Shown here: piece after piece, positions 41,884 through 49,769 of the stretch
How positions within the stretch are numbered: the first letter of the stretch is position 1
Layout: each line of letters starts with the position of its first letter
Assembly: GCA_039091255.1 (NCBI GenBank)
Contig: JAWCMQ010000004.1
Span: 1-64,000, forward strand
Direction: 5' to 3'
Source: JAWCMQ01 sp039091255
Lineage (GTDB): Archaea > Aenigmatarchaeota > Aenigmatarchaeia > GW2011-AR5 > JACRAC01
Length of the DNA: 64,000 nt
The notes under the pieces: generated by a model
The model's input: the letters and a program-made list of their open reading frames with translations, nothing else
Told to the model about the DNA's origin: nothing
The model's database searches: none
Made by a program: the position numbers and the translations under genes

Positions 41884-42663
41884 ATGCCTCTACACCGATA
41901 CCTAAAGATATTAGGCTGCTCGGCAGAGCCTCGTTTTATGGCTGCACAACGCTCTGGCTTCCTAGCAAAGCAATCAGAGCGGTTGCTGAAGGCAAACACA
42001 TGTGCGTTTTGCAGCCGCGACCACAAACCGCCAGCGCCGAAAGTGAGAATTTCCAAGGCGGCAGATCCCACATTCCGCAGCGCTCTGGCACTGACTTTCG
42101 GCTCGCGCGGCTTATCAAGGACGCCCGCGCAAGCCGTCGCAGCAATAAAGAAAGCATACCGCCGCGGCAGGAAAACTCTTATAATATCTGGCGACGTCGG
42201 CCACAGCTTGCCGTTCCTGCTTGAAGTGCTTGCGAAGCTTGCAGCGCCTGTAGCGGTTGTGCTCGCGTCGGACCCGCTCTATTCAGCGGCGGCAGCCAAA
42301 ATATTCAATCGCATCATTGACGTCTTTGCGCTTACGATGCGCTGGGCAGACCCCGGATGCGCGGAGCATTTCGGCGAAGAGGTGTACGTTTCTACAACGC
42401 AAGCAGCAGCAAAACTAGCCAAAGGCGACATTATCGTTCGCATTCCCATCATGCCTGGTCACATCGAATGTGATGCGAAGGCTATGTTGGACTGGATTGC
42501 TAAAGAGGTTCCATACGTCCACGTCCAGCTGATTATCGCGCACAAGCCTCAGGTTAGCCTAAGAGCGCCGGAACTGAGCCGCGGTATTACAATCGCCGAT
42601 TTGAACAGCATCGTTGAGCATGCGCACAAGCTTGGCCTCAGCACAGAAAGCGTTGCAATTTAA
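41884..42663 (+). CDS. Degenerate radical-SAM relative (PflX/COG1313-like) without the cluster motif
   Basis: A 259-residue protein from the ATG giving MPLHRYLKILGCSAEPRF. The C-terminal half resembles PflX/COG1313 radical SAM proteins: TLIISGDVGHSLPFLLEVLA, IIDVFALTMRWADPGCAEHF, then IIVRIPIMPGHIECDAKAML and YVHVQLIIAHKPQ. Upstream, ANTCAFCSRDH corresponds to that family's N-terminal Cys pair. The CxxxCxxC that binds the 4Fe-4S cluster is absent and the segment is shortened, so it cannot be a standard radical SAM enzyme. It may have lost catalysis and kept a binding role. Family assignment is by eye. Confidence 0.5.
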   Translation: MPLHRYLKILGCSAEPRFMAAQRSGFLAKQSERLLKANTCAFCSRDHKPPAPKVRISKAADPTFRSALALTFGSRGLSRTPAQAVAAIKKAYRRGRKTLIISGDVGHSLPFLLEVLAKLAAPVAVVLASDPLYSAAAAKIFNRIIDVFALTMRWADPGCAEHFGEEVYVSTTQAAAKLAKGDIIVRIPIMPGHIECDAKAMLDWIAKEVPYVHVQLIIAHKPQVSLRAPELSRGITIADLNSIVEHAHKLGLSTESVAI

Positions 42664-42863
42664 GCGCGCATTTTCTTGATTTCGGACCATGACCGCTGTT
42701 TCTTGGAAGATAGCCATTTTTCAAATATGCGGCTGCACAACTCAACATCCGAGCGGTTTCTGCCCTCTGATGTCAAATCTTTTATGATGCCGCTCAGCGA
42801 GCGTCCGCCGCTCCAGCGCACGAGAAACTCTTCAAGCAGCTCCTGCTTTTCAAACCTGTCCAT
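42660..42863 (-). CDS. Short hypothetical protein (67 residues)
   Basis: An ATG frame convergent with, and overlapping by four bases, the radical-SAM-like gene. It reads as three helices with alternating charge (DRFEKQELLEEFLVRWSGGR, SDVELCSRIFEKWLSSKKQR). I do not recognise it. Codon use fits the neighbours, and the reverse complement has no better frame. It precedes no obvious partner on its strand. It could be a small helical protein; confidence is moderate. Confidence 0.5.
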   Translation of the reverse strand: MDRFEKQELLEEFLVRWSGGRSLSGIIKDLTSEGRNRSDVELCSRIFEKWLSSKKQRSWSEIKKMRA

Positions 42864-42904
42864 GCTCTCGATGAAATTTGGCGGAGAAAAAATTTAAGCG
42901 ACGA

Positions 42905-43315
42905 TTACTCGGCTTTCGCCTTAACGACAGGCAGCTGCACAGGAGGAGGCAACCGCACGTCTTCGGCTAAGATGAGCGCCTTTGCAAGGCACCTTCTGAA
43001 AATCGTGTTGAGTATCTCCACGGCCGCTTTCGTTTCGAGCTTTTTCTCGTCTTCCCACAGCTTGAGAACTTTTTTTGCGTCTGGGTGTCTCCAAAGCAGA
43101 GCGCCTGAAAGCGAGATTTCGCCAACATCAGGTTCGTACTTCGACACAAAATCGAACTTTATGCGCAAAACGTCCTTCATCTCAAGAACATCCGCCTTTT
43201 CAACAGCAACTATCTTCGGTGTGCTATTGACGCTTATACCTTTCGTTCCGAGCTTCCCCTCTTCGACTTTCGCATTCATTGCAGTGAAATTCAATCCTAT
43301 TATCATGTCAATCAC
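42905..43315 (-). CDS. Conserved archaeal protein of unknown function (136 residues)
   Basis: The pattern is characteristic of a family seen in many archaea: a start with IIGLNFTAMNAKVEEGKLGT, a beta-rich middle (LRIKFDFVSKYEPDVGEISL, GALLWRHPDAKKVLKLWEDE) and an ending in LPPPVQLPVVK. It is predicted to be a soluble alpha/beta protein. No catalytic motif is seen and the role is unknown. It lies upstream of the short 67-residue gene on the same strand and divergent from tRNA-Gln. Confidence 0.72.
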   Translation of the reverse strand: MIDMIIGLNFTAMNAKVEEGKLGTKGISVNSTPKIVAVEKADVLEMKDVLRIKFDFVSKYEPDVGEISLSGALLWRHPDAKKVLKLWEDEKKLETKAAVEILNTIFRRCLAKALILAEDVRLPPPVQLPVVKAKAE

Positions 43316-43420
43316 TCAACAAACATGATGGGAAAATCTTAAATGCCCACTTACCGCACCTAAAGAAGTTTTATGAAGCAGAATATCGCCAATCTCCGGC
43401 CAGCGGATAGTACAAATTCT

Positions 43421-43428
43421 TTTATATT
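43421..43428 (+). promoter_or_regulatory. TATA box of the tRNA-Gln gene
   Basis: TTTATATT is centred about 31 bases before the first base of the tRNA, predicting transcription start near 43450 and a five-base 5' leader for RNase P to remove. Confidence 0.6.
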
Positions 43429-43454
43429 CTTTGCGCCAAACGCCATAAGTTGAC

Positions 43455-43565
43455 AGCCCCGTGGTGTAGCGGTCAAGCATGCCAGCCTCTGGATTCATCC
43501 AGAGATTTGAGCTCGTGCGATGAAAAAGCAAGCTGGCGACGGCAGTTCGAATCTGCCCGGGGCTA
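43455..43565 (+). tRNA. tRNA-Gln (CUG) with a 38-base BHB intron at 37/38
   Basis: Acceptor strands AGCCCCG (43455-43461) and CGGGGCT (43558-43564) pair fully; the discriminator is A43565 and CCA is not encoded. The D stem is GTGT/GCAT with wobbles. The anticodon stem CCAGC (43482-43486) pairs with GCTGG (43532-43536), and the T arm is GGCAG-TTCGAAT-CTGCC. Spliced loop C-U-CUG-G-A gives anticodon CUG. The intron 43493-43530 forms a canonical bulge-helix-bulge: CTCT faces AAAG with one C-A mismatch, with three-base bulges GGA and CAA, and an intron helix TTCATC/GATGAA. The tRNA splicing endonuclease would remove it. Confidence 0.93.
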
Positions 43566-43575
43566 TGGTGATAGC

Positions 43576-43968
43576 ATGGTTGGATACGCAGGGCCGATTG
43601 AAAAGCAGACAGCCGAAAACGAGTTTTTCAGGAAAGTGCTGTTCACGGGCAGGCACATGCAACTGGTAGTCATGTGCCTTCAGCCGGGCGAGGAGATCGG
43701 AAACGAAGTTCATGAGAACGTTGACCAGTTCTTCCGCATCGAAGAAGGCGAGGCTCTGTTCGTTTTCAACGGAAAAGAAAAGCATGCGGCAAAAGATGGC
43801 GATGCCGTCATAGTGCCCGCGGGCACGTACCACAATGTGATAAATGCTTCACAGAAAAGCAAGCTGAAAATGTACACCATTTATTCTCCACCAAACCACC
43901 CAGACGGCACCGTGCATAAGACAAAAGCCGAAGCTGAAAAGGCGGAAGCAGAAGAGCATCATCGATAG
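43576..43968 (+). CDS. Single-domain cupin protein
   Basis: A 130-residue protein starting MVGYAGPIEKQTAENEFFRK. The cupin motif 1 is EVHENVDQFFRIEEGEALFV (His and Glu metal ligands) and motif 2 is KDGDAVIVPAGTYHNVIN (His). It ends in a Lys/Glu/His-rich tail. It resembles mannose-6-phosphate isomerase-like or general cupins; the substrate is unknown. The ATG lies only eleven bases after the tRNA-Gln, with GGTGAT as ribosome-binding site between them, so tRNA and mRNA are probably one primary transcript. Confidence 0.87.
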   Translation: MVGYAGPIEKQTAENEFFRKVLFTGRHMQLVVMCLQPGEEIGNEVHENVDQFFRIEEGEALFVFNGKEKHAAKDGDAVIVPAGTYHNVINASQKSKLKMYTIYSPPNHPDGTVHKTKAEAEKAEAEEHHR

Positions 43969-43976
43969 CGGCGGAA

Positions 43977-44480
43977 TCATTCGGTTTCATTTGCGGCCGC
44001 ATTAGCAGAATTTTCAGGCGCAGCAGTGGCGTTACCGAATTGCATCAGGCCGCACTCGACAGGCGGCTTCAGCAGCACTTCGCATAGCGGCCCGAGGAGG
44101 TCGTCGAACTCTGTAACATTCCAGCTTCGCTCGCCGCGCAAAGATTTCACATTTGCCCACGTCCAGTCAGAGTCTGCGACCTTCTGTACGATGAGCTGGT
44201 TTTCAACTTCAGCCGGAAGCCCTTCGACAAAGAGCATAAGGTCTGGACAGCACCCTTCGTAGTAATGCCATTCCATTACCGAGTAACCGCGCTGCTGCAA
44301 CAGCATTCTCACGCTTTCGTTTAGCAGCCCATTTACTACCATGCTTTCTGAAAAAATCTGCTCACCGCCTTGTTGCGGGCCTAGCGGTGCTGCGCCAAGA
44401 ATTATCCATGCCGCAGAAGAAAAGAACATGATAAACGCCAAAAACAGCACGATAATAGCCCTTTTCGTCTCCCTCTTCAT
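43977..44480 (-). CDS. Secreted or membrane-anchored protein of unknown function
   Basis: A 167-residue protein with a basic start and a hydrophobic helix (RAIIVLFLAFIMFFSSAAWI, residues 8-27) that acts as a signal anchor. The outer part has EWHYYEGCCPDLMLFVEGLP and VECGLMQFGNATA, with a CC pair and another Cys, and a low-complexity Asn/Ala tail. No family recognised. Its ATG overlaps the stop of the 51-residue gene by four bases, so it is translated at the end of the alaS operon. Confidence 0.68.
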   Translation of the reverse strand: MKRETKRAIIVLFLAFIMFFSSAAWIILGAAPLGPQQGGEQIFSESMVVNGLLNESVRMLLQQRGYSVMEWHYYEGCCPDLMLFVEGLPAEVENQLIVQKVADSDWTWANVKSLRGERSWNVTEFDDLLGPLCEVLLKPPVECGLMQFGNATAAPENSANAAANETE

Positions 44481-44632
44481 AGGCTTTTCTCTCCGAGCTG
44501 TGCCTTTGCCTCTTCTATTTCGCGCTTGAAGCGCTCAAGCGAGCGCACAGCATCTTCAGGACTCGAGCCGAAAAGTTCAGCCAACTGGCGCAGTATATCC
44601 CGGTCGCTCAATTTGCGTTTATGCTTTAGCAT
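44477..44632 (-). CDS. Small helical protein downstream of and overlapping alaS (51 residues)
   Basis: An ATG frame of 51 codons starting MLKHKRKLSDRDILRQLAEL, then FGSSPEDAVRSLERFKREIE. It overlaps the last 14 bases of alaS, and its TGA overlaps the ATG of the next gene. Such two-sided overlap is strong evidence for a real translated gene. The sequence is basic at the start, then an amphipathic two-helix or short coiled coil. The family is not known to me; the link to alaS suggests a translation-related role only by position. Confidence 0.7.
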   Translation of the reverse strand: MLKHKRKLSDRDILRQLAELFGSSPEDAVRSLERFKREIEEAKAQLGEKSL

Positions 44633-47312
44633 ATTTTTCCCTCAGCCCTTTGATGACAGCATCGATGGCAGCAGCATCAAGCCCAATGCCTTGTCCCAGC
44701 GCCTGCGTCCCGCCTCCCTTTCCTCCCAAAGCAGCGCACGCTTCACGCGCAATCGCGCCGGCGCTGGCTCCACTTTCCTCGCCGGCCGAGACAAACACCG
44801 AAACTTGGTCTTTCACTCCAAAAAGTATTATTAGGCGCTTGCTTCCAGAGAGTGCGCGAGATACTTCCTGTAGCAGCTTTGCATCGGCGCCTTCGATGCG
44901 CTCAATAAGAACATTATTTACAAACTTGCCATCAAGCTCAGCAGCAAGCTGTTTGCCTCGGTCCGCAACGCTTTTCTCCAGAAGCTTGCTATAGCTTTTC
45001 CATTCTTCGAACACTTTCTTGGCAGCATCGATAACTTTCTCTCGCGGGACGCCTAGCAAGTCGGAGCATCGAGCAACAAGCGCAGCATATGCGGCTTTCA
45101 CACGCTCGGCTGCAGGTCCAGCCACGAAATTTATCCGCACAACCCCGTCCTGTACACGCTCCGTTCCAAGTATGACTATTTCTCCTATGTCACGCGTGCT
45201 ATCTGTGTGCGTCCCGCCGCACGCCTCAACGTCAACGCCTGGGATGGATATGATGCGCAGTTCAGCGTGCGGTATTGCGCCGCCTTGGTATATTCCAAAC
45301 CCGTGCTCGGACTCAGCTTCGATGCGAGGCTCAATGTGTTTTTTGAGCCTTTTCCCAGCGCGGACTATTTTGTTTGCTTCAGCTTCTATAGCAGCAACTT
45401 GTTTCGCATCAAGCGCAGCATAATGCGTTATGTCGAGGCGCGCGCGGTCAACATCCTTGAATGCGCTATGCTGCCAAACATGCCTTCCGAGGACGCGCCG
45501 TGCAGCAGCATTTATAACATGCGCCGCGGTATGGTGTCGCGTTATCTGTTCTCGGCGAGCCCAATCGATAACGCCATGGACGACATCTCCTTCCGCAAAT
45601 GCTATGTTTTCGACGCCATGCGCAATCACTTCTCCGATTTTTTCTACATCATAGACCCCACATCCGCTTAGCGTGCCGTGATCAGGTTCCTGTCCGCCAG
45701 CACGCCCATAAAATGCAGTTCTATCTAACACAACCCATTTGCCATCGATTATTTTCAGCACGCGTGCGTCAAATTCGCGCATCTTTGGGTCTTCGTAAAA
45801 CAGCATTCGGGTGGGCGGAAACCCACGAACATCTATTTTGGTTGGTTCCTCCGTACGTTCGCCCATGTGGCGTTCGGTCATTTTAACATAGACGTCGGCC
45901 GGAATGTCGATGCGGATGTTCTTTGAAGCCGCGACCTCAGCTATGAGCTCTGGCGTTATCCCCTGCGACTCGTAAAGTTCATTCAGCTTCGCTGCATCTA
46001 GAGGAACTTTTCGTTCGAGGAGGGCAGAAATTGTGCGTGACGTGCGTTGCTTGGTCTCGTTGAAGCGCTCTGCCTCTACGCCAATTATCTCTCTGACTTC
46101 CGATAGCGAGTCTTTGAGCCGCGAATCAAGCTTCTTTAGGTATTTCGCATGTGCCGCACAGACGTCTGCAAGGTTTATGTCTAGCTTGAACTTGTCTATG
46201 AAGCCTAAGGCTCTTCTTAGGATGACACGAAGGTTGTATCCTCCGCCGACGTTCGAAGGGAGCTGGCCATCCGTTATTGCATAAAGAAGCGTCTTGGAGT
46301 GGTCGGCGATCGCATATGCCGCCTCAAGCTGCTCTATTGAGGCTTGCATCTTCGCTGGCGTGACGCCAAGTTTCCATGCTATGTCAGCACGCGCCTTTGC
46401 CACATCGGCAACTTCGCCGACATTGAGGTTCCCTGCAAGTGGTGCATATCTCGAAAATAGCTCGCTATCATACTGTACCTTTTTTTTGAGATCGGCCATC
46501 ACAGGGCCAAACGCCGAATCGTAGCTTGTCGGCTGGCCCGACAGCAACCACATGAGTCTCTCATGACCAGCCCCCATGTCGATTATCTTCTTCTCCATGA
46601 CGCGAAACTGCTCAGGCGTGCCGATGAACTCGGTGAACACCGCATTGCCGAGCTCCAGCCCCCGCACAAAATACTCAAGCGAATATCCAAATGCGCTAGG
46701 ACCGACCCACACGTCCTCTACAAACGATATCTCATGCTGCGGGATTCCGAGAACTTTGGTTAGAAGCTGCCAATCAAGCTCGATGCAGCGATCCTTCCAA
46801 TAGCCGCTCTTGCCATCGTGCAGCGAATGCTGACCTATCATAATGAAAGAGGTGTGATGGCGCCCGCTCACACCAACATTTGGTATGTCATTGAACCTAA
46901 GGCAGACCTGTGGTATTATCAGCGGGTTTGCGGGGAACTCGAAAACAGGTTCTCCACCGACCGAGCGTTGGAATGCCACGATTGAAGCAATTGTGAAGTA
47001 AAGGCCCGGAAACCATCTGCAGACAGTCGGGTATGAAGGGATGGCAGTGTGACCGTTTTTCACAAAAAAACGTTCAATAGCGCGCCACGTTTCGACATAA
47101 TCTTTATGCAGCTTTCCTATCTTCTGCCCTATGAAATTGTACGACGTACATGGCGGGTCAGGGCATTTAGTTTGCTCAGGGTTCAACGTCCAGAACCACT
47201 TGCCGCACGCGCACTGGCGGCGTTGAAATCCGAGTTCATCAAATAAGGCGACGCGATAGTATTTGTCTGGTTCCGCAGAAAACCTGGCTCTCACAGCATC
47301 CTTGGATAGCAT
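44619..47312 (-). CDS. alaS: Alanyl-tRNA synthetase (archaeal type)
   Basis: An 897-residue archaeal AlaRS. The N-terminal insert has CACGKWFWTLNPEQTKCPDP with zinc-type Cys, then SYPTVCRWFPGLYFTIASIV in the aminoacylation core and HHTSFIMIGQHS. The editing domain has HHTAAHVINAAARRVLG, DVEACGGTHTDSTRDIG (His and Cys zinc ligands) and the C-terminal oligomerisation domain ends with a glycine-rich GGKGGGTQALGQG. Length is normal. It charges tRNA-Ala and hydrolyses mischarged Ser/Gly. It is the last large gene of the stalk-protein operon. Confidence 0.97.
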   Translation of the reverse strand: MLSKDAVRARFSAEPDKYYRVALFDELGFQRRQCACGKWFWTLNPEQTKCPDPPCTSYNFIGQKIGKLHKDYVETWRAIERFFVKNGHTAIPSYPTVCRWFPGLYFTIASIVAFQRSVGGEPVFEFPANPLIIPQVCLRFNDIPNVGVSGRHHTSFIMIGQHSLHDGKSGYWKDRCIELDWQLLTKVLGIPQHEISFVEDVWVGPSAFGYSLEYFVRGLELGNAVFTEFIGTPEQFRVMEKKIIDMGAGHERLMWLLSGQPTSYDSAFGPVMADLKKKVQYDSELFSRYAPLAGNLNVGEVADVAKARADIAWKLGVTPAKMQASIEQLEAAYAIADHSKTLLYAITDGQLPSNVGGGYNLRVILRRALGFIDKFKLDINLADVCAAHAKYLKKLDSRLKDSLSEVREIIGVEAERFNETKQRTSRTISALLERKVPLDAAKLNELYESQGITPELIAEVAASKNIRIDIPADVYVKMTERHMGERTEEPTKIDVRGFPPTRMLFYEDPKMREFDARVLKIIDGKWVVLDRTAFYGRAGGQEPDHGTLSGCGVYDVEKIGEVIAHGVENIAFAEGDVVHGVIDWARREQITRHHTAAHVINAAARRVLGRHVWQHSAFKDVDRARLDITHYAALDAKQVAAIEAEANKIVRAGKRLKKHIEPRIEAESEHGFGIYQGGAIPHAELRIISIPGVDVEACGGTHTDSTRDIGEIVILGTERVQDGVVRINFVAGPAAERVKAAYAALVARCSDLLGVPREKVIDAAKKVFEEWKSYSKLLEKSVADRGKQLAAELDGKFVNNVLIERIEGADAKLLQEVSRALSGSKRLIILFGVKDQVSVFVSAGEESGASAGAIAREACAALGGKGGGTQALGQGIGLDAAAIDAVIKGLREKYAKA

Positions 47313-47362
47313 TCCTCCACCTAAACCTTGTGAGCGTCGAACCCGAAAGGAAAAAATAAAAT

Positions 47363-47659
47363 TTATCCGAACAGCGCACTCAGGCCTTCGACTGCTTCTT
47401 CGGCTTTCTTCTTCTCCTCTTCTGCGCTAGCTTCCACCTTCTTCTCCGCAGGCGCTGCTGGGGCAGCTGAGGCCGCGACAGGCATGGCGGCTTTCGATAT
47501 GGCTTCGTCGATGTTTACACCCTCAAGAGCTGACACCATCGCCTTGATGCGGCTTACATCTGGTTCTGTTCCTGTTGCCGCAACGACAGCTCTGAGGCCC
47601 TCCTCGTTTATCGGCTTTCCTGCGGAGTGAAGCAGAAGCGCCGCATAGATGTAGTTCAT
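47363..47659 (-). CDS. rpl12: Ribosomal protein L12/P1
   Basis: A 98-residue stalk protein from the ATG giving MNYIYAALLLHSAGKPINEE. A perfect GGAGGTG lies seven bases upstream, fixing this start over a GTG five codons earlier. The N-terminal dimerisation domain is followed by an Ala/Pro hinge (MPVAASAAPAAPAEKKVEAS), a charged Glu/Lys segment and the terminal GLSALFG that binds translation GTPases. Multiple dimers bind L10. It lies 25 bases after rpl10. Confidence 0.95.
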   Translation of the reverse strand: MNYIYAALLLHSAGKPINEEGLRAVVAATGTEPDVSRIKAMVSALEGVNIDEAISKAAMPVAASAAPAAPAEKKVEASAEEEKKKAEEAVEGLSALFG

Positions 47660-47684
47660 TTCTTGCACCTCCAAATGCTAACGA

Positions 47685-48560
47685 TCATGATTGCGGTTGT
47701 GGCTGCGCCGTCTCGTCCGAAGCCCGCACCTTGGCTTCCAGTTCTTTTGCCTCAGCGACCGCCTTCGCCAGCAGCTCACCAATAGCATCCTTCTCTAGTA
47801 TGTTGGCGGCAACGCAAAGTGACTTTGCGCGCCAGAATGCGAGGGATATTGCGAGTGGCGCAGTAAGCTTCGTCACGTATCCTGTATTGATGGACACATT
47901 TATGGCTGCGCGCACGGCTTGCTCAATGTCATGGACGTATTGCTCGACGTTGACATCAAGCACATCTTGGCTATAGATTGTGCCGTCTTCTAGCGCACTG
48001 GTCATCCTCAGCGCAACCTCTATCGGTTCGATTTTTAGAAGTCCCAAAACCATTGCAAGCTCGTCGCTGACAGCTTGGCCAGCCTTCAGCACAACCTTCT
48101 CATCTATGATGGCTATCTTTCCGCCTTCAACGCGCGTTTTAAGGCCAACCTTGCTTAAGGTGCTTATCGCTGGACCTGGCGGAATGCTCGTGGGGCCTTT
48201 TGGTATAACAACGTCCTTGGTTACGATTGCACCCGCCTTCGCAGCACTTGTTGCACGCGTTTTCTTCAGAAGCGCGAATAGTTTGAATGCATTCAGATTC
48301 GAGAATATCAATGCGGGCGAATCTCCAAGCGTTTCCGCCAGTTCGCTCATTCCCGGTTTGGCGCATTCTTTGAGTGCGCGTGCGAGAAGACCTTTGCGAG
48401 CCATTTTTATCTTAACGCCTTCGGCTACGATGGCGTTCTTGATTTTCAGAAACTGTCGCGCCGGCATCTTAGACATGTTCAGCACGCCAACAGTCCTGTG
48501 GCTTTCAGCAAGCGATTTTACCTCTTCGACAATTTTTGCCTTGTCCTCGCGGCGCAGCAT
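47685..48560 (-). CDS. rpl10: Ribosomal protein L10/P0 without the acidic C-terminal tail
   Basis: A 291-residue P0. It has the N-terminal rRNA-binding domain (MLRREDKAKIVEEVKSLAES, then ALIFSNLNAFKLFALLKK), the insert domain with GPTSIPPGPAISTLSKVGLK, and C-terminal helices that bind L12 dimers. The chain ends KVRASDETAQPQPQS. The charged hinge and GLGALFG-like terminal peptide found on many archaeal and eukaryotic P0 proteins are missing, although L12 here keeps its own. It lies four bases after rpl1. Confidence 0.93.
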   Translation of the reverse strand: MLRREDKAKIVEEVKSLAESHRTVGVLNMSKMPARQFLKIKNAIVAEGVKIKMARKGLLARALKECAKPGMSELAETLGDSPALIFSNLNAFKLFALLKKTRATSAAKAGAIVTKDVVIPKGPTSIPPGPAISTLSKVGLKTRVEGGKIAIIDEKVVLKAGQAVSDELAMVLGLLKIEPIEVALRMTSALEDGTIYSQDVLDVNVEQYVHDIEQAVRAAINVSINTGYVTKLTAPLAISLAFWRAKSLCVAANILEKDAIGELLAKAVAEAKELEAKVRASDETAQPQPQS

Positions 48561-48564
48561 ACCA

Positions 48565-49179
48565 TCACTTGATTACGAATTTAACAGGCTTACTCATCGT
48601 CATTTTGAGCAAGCCATTTTTGATTTGAGCTTTTGCAGGAAGCGCTTTCTTCACTTCTTCGATGACTTTCCGCGCGTTTTCGATTATTTGCTCGTCGGGC
48701 ATGCTTTCCGTTCCAATTGCGCATTGTATGTTTGGGGAATCTTTGATGCGTATGCGGACAGATCGTGAGAGTTCAGCAGCAACATCAGCCGGATTGGCAG
48801 CCGGCGAAAGTGGGCGCGGCATTTTGCCCATAGGTCCGAGATATCGCCCGAGCACGCGACCGACGAGGATCATCAGCGACGGCTCGCACATGAAGAAGTC
48901 GTATTCTCGGGAAAAGCGCTTCGCGGCCTTTTTGTCTCGTTCTAGTGCAGCAATTTCATCCTTTCCTAGGCGAGGTTCGTACCCCCCAATACTGTCGGCG
49001 ATAAGGCAAACCTTCGCTTGTTTTCCTGTACCATGAGGAAGCGTGACCTCGCGCGAAAGACGCGACTCAGGCTTCTTCATGTCCAGATTTTTTATGTTAA
49101 TGATCAAGTCGATTGTCTGTTGAAAGTTCTTTTTCTGAGAACCCGCTCGCAGGGCTGCGAGCGCTTCGGCAAGTTCCAT
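48565..49179 (-). CDS. rpl1: Ribosomal protein L1
   Basis: A 204-residue L1 from the ATG preceded by GGAGGTTGAGT; the in-frame TTG two codons upstream is not needed. It contains MKKPESRLSREVTLPHGTGK and RVLGRYLGPMGKMPRPLSPA, the strongly conserved rRNA-binding segments. L1 forms the mobile stalk at the E site. A TATA-like GTTTATATCC on the reverse strand at 49255-49264 suggests the rpl1-rpl10-rpl12-alaS unit has its own promoter, separate from the ftsZ-secE-spt5 side. Confidence 0.95.
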   Translation of the reverse strand: MELAEALAALRAGSQKKNFQQTIDLIINIKNLDMKKPESRLSREVTLPHGTGKQAKVCLIADSIGGYEPRLGKDEIAALERDKKAAKRFSREYDFFMCEPSLMILVGRVLGRYLGPMGKMPRPLSPAANPADVAAELSRSVRIRIKDSPNIQCAIGTESMPDEQIIENARKVIEEVKKALPAKAQIKNGLLKMTMSKPVKFVIK

Positions 49180-49276
49180 ACTCAACCTCCTGCTATGGCA
49201 CAGTTATCTCGGATTTGGAGCCAGTCGCAGTGAGCAATAAAACATTGCGGAAAGGATATAAACTTAAGTTCGGCTC

Positions 49277-49768
49277 TCACAGCGCAACAGCTTCTCCCCG
49301 CTCTCGATTAGAAATGGCACTCACGCGATTTTCCAGCTCTATGACTTTCTGCATGAGATCGTAATACTTCTGTACATCAGGCTTGGTGCTTTGTACAGCT
49401 TGCTCAATCGCAGCAACGCGGCTCTCCATATTGCGCGCAACTTGCTGGAGCTCGCCGCGCAAAAAGTTGATTGCGTTGGATAGCTCAGCTATGGACTTTC
49501 CAGTTTTTTCGGCGAGTTCATCACCGCTTACCTGTATTATGCTCATGCGCGATTCTAGCTTCTCGACCTTGGAGCTTTCGCAAGCTTCACGCATAACGAA
49601 AGCGGCGACCAGAAGAAGCACAGCCGCCCCAACAAGCCATAGCTGAAAGGATATCAGCACGCCGAGCGCAGCAATGATTAGGATTGCAGCGCCAACGGTC
49701 TGCGCAGAAATGCCAGTCATACCACCAACTAGAATCAGAAACTTCTTAACGTAGTGACGTGGGCGCAC
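49277..49768 (-). CDS. Membrane protein with coiled coil, inserted between rpl11 and rpl1
   Basis: A 163-residue protein starting at a GTG one base after the rpl11 stop (TAA-A-GTG). Two hydrophobic helices (about residues 20-38 and 42-60) are followed by a long heptad-rich helix: ESSKVEKLESRMSIIQVSGD, LSNAINFLRGELQQVARNME and YYDLMQKVIELENRVSAISN. It therefore has a membrane hairpin and a cytoplasmic coiled coil. I know no named family. Most archaea have rpl1 directly after rpl11; a membrane-coiled-coil gene here is unusual. Confidence 0.72.
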   Translation of the reverse strand: MRPRHYVKKFLILVGGMTGISAQTVGAAILIIAALGVLISFQLWLVGAAVLLLVAAFVMREACESSKVEKLESRMSIIQVSGDELAEKTGKSIAELSNAINFLRGELQQVARNMESRVAAIEQAVQSTKPDVQKYYDLMQKVIELENRVSAISNRERGEAVAL

Positions 49769-49769
49769 T

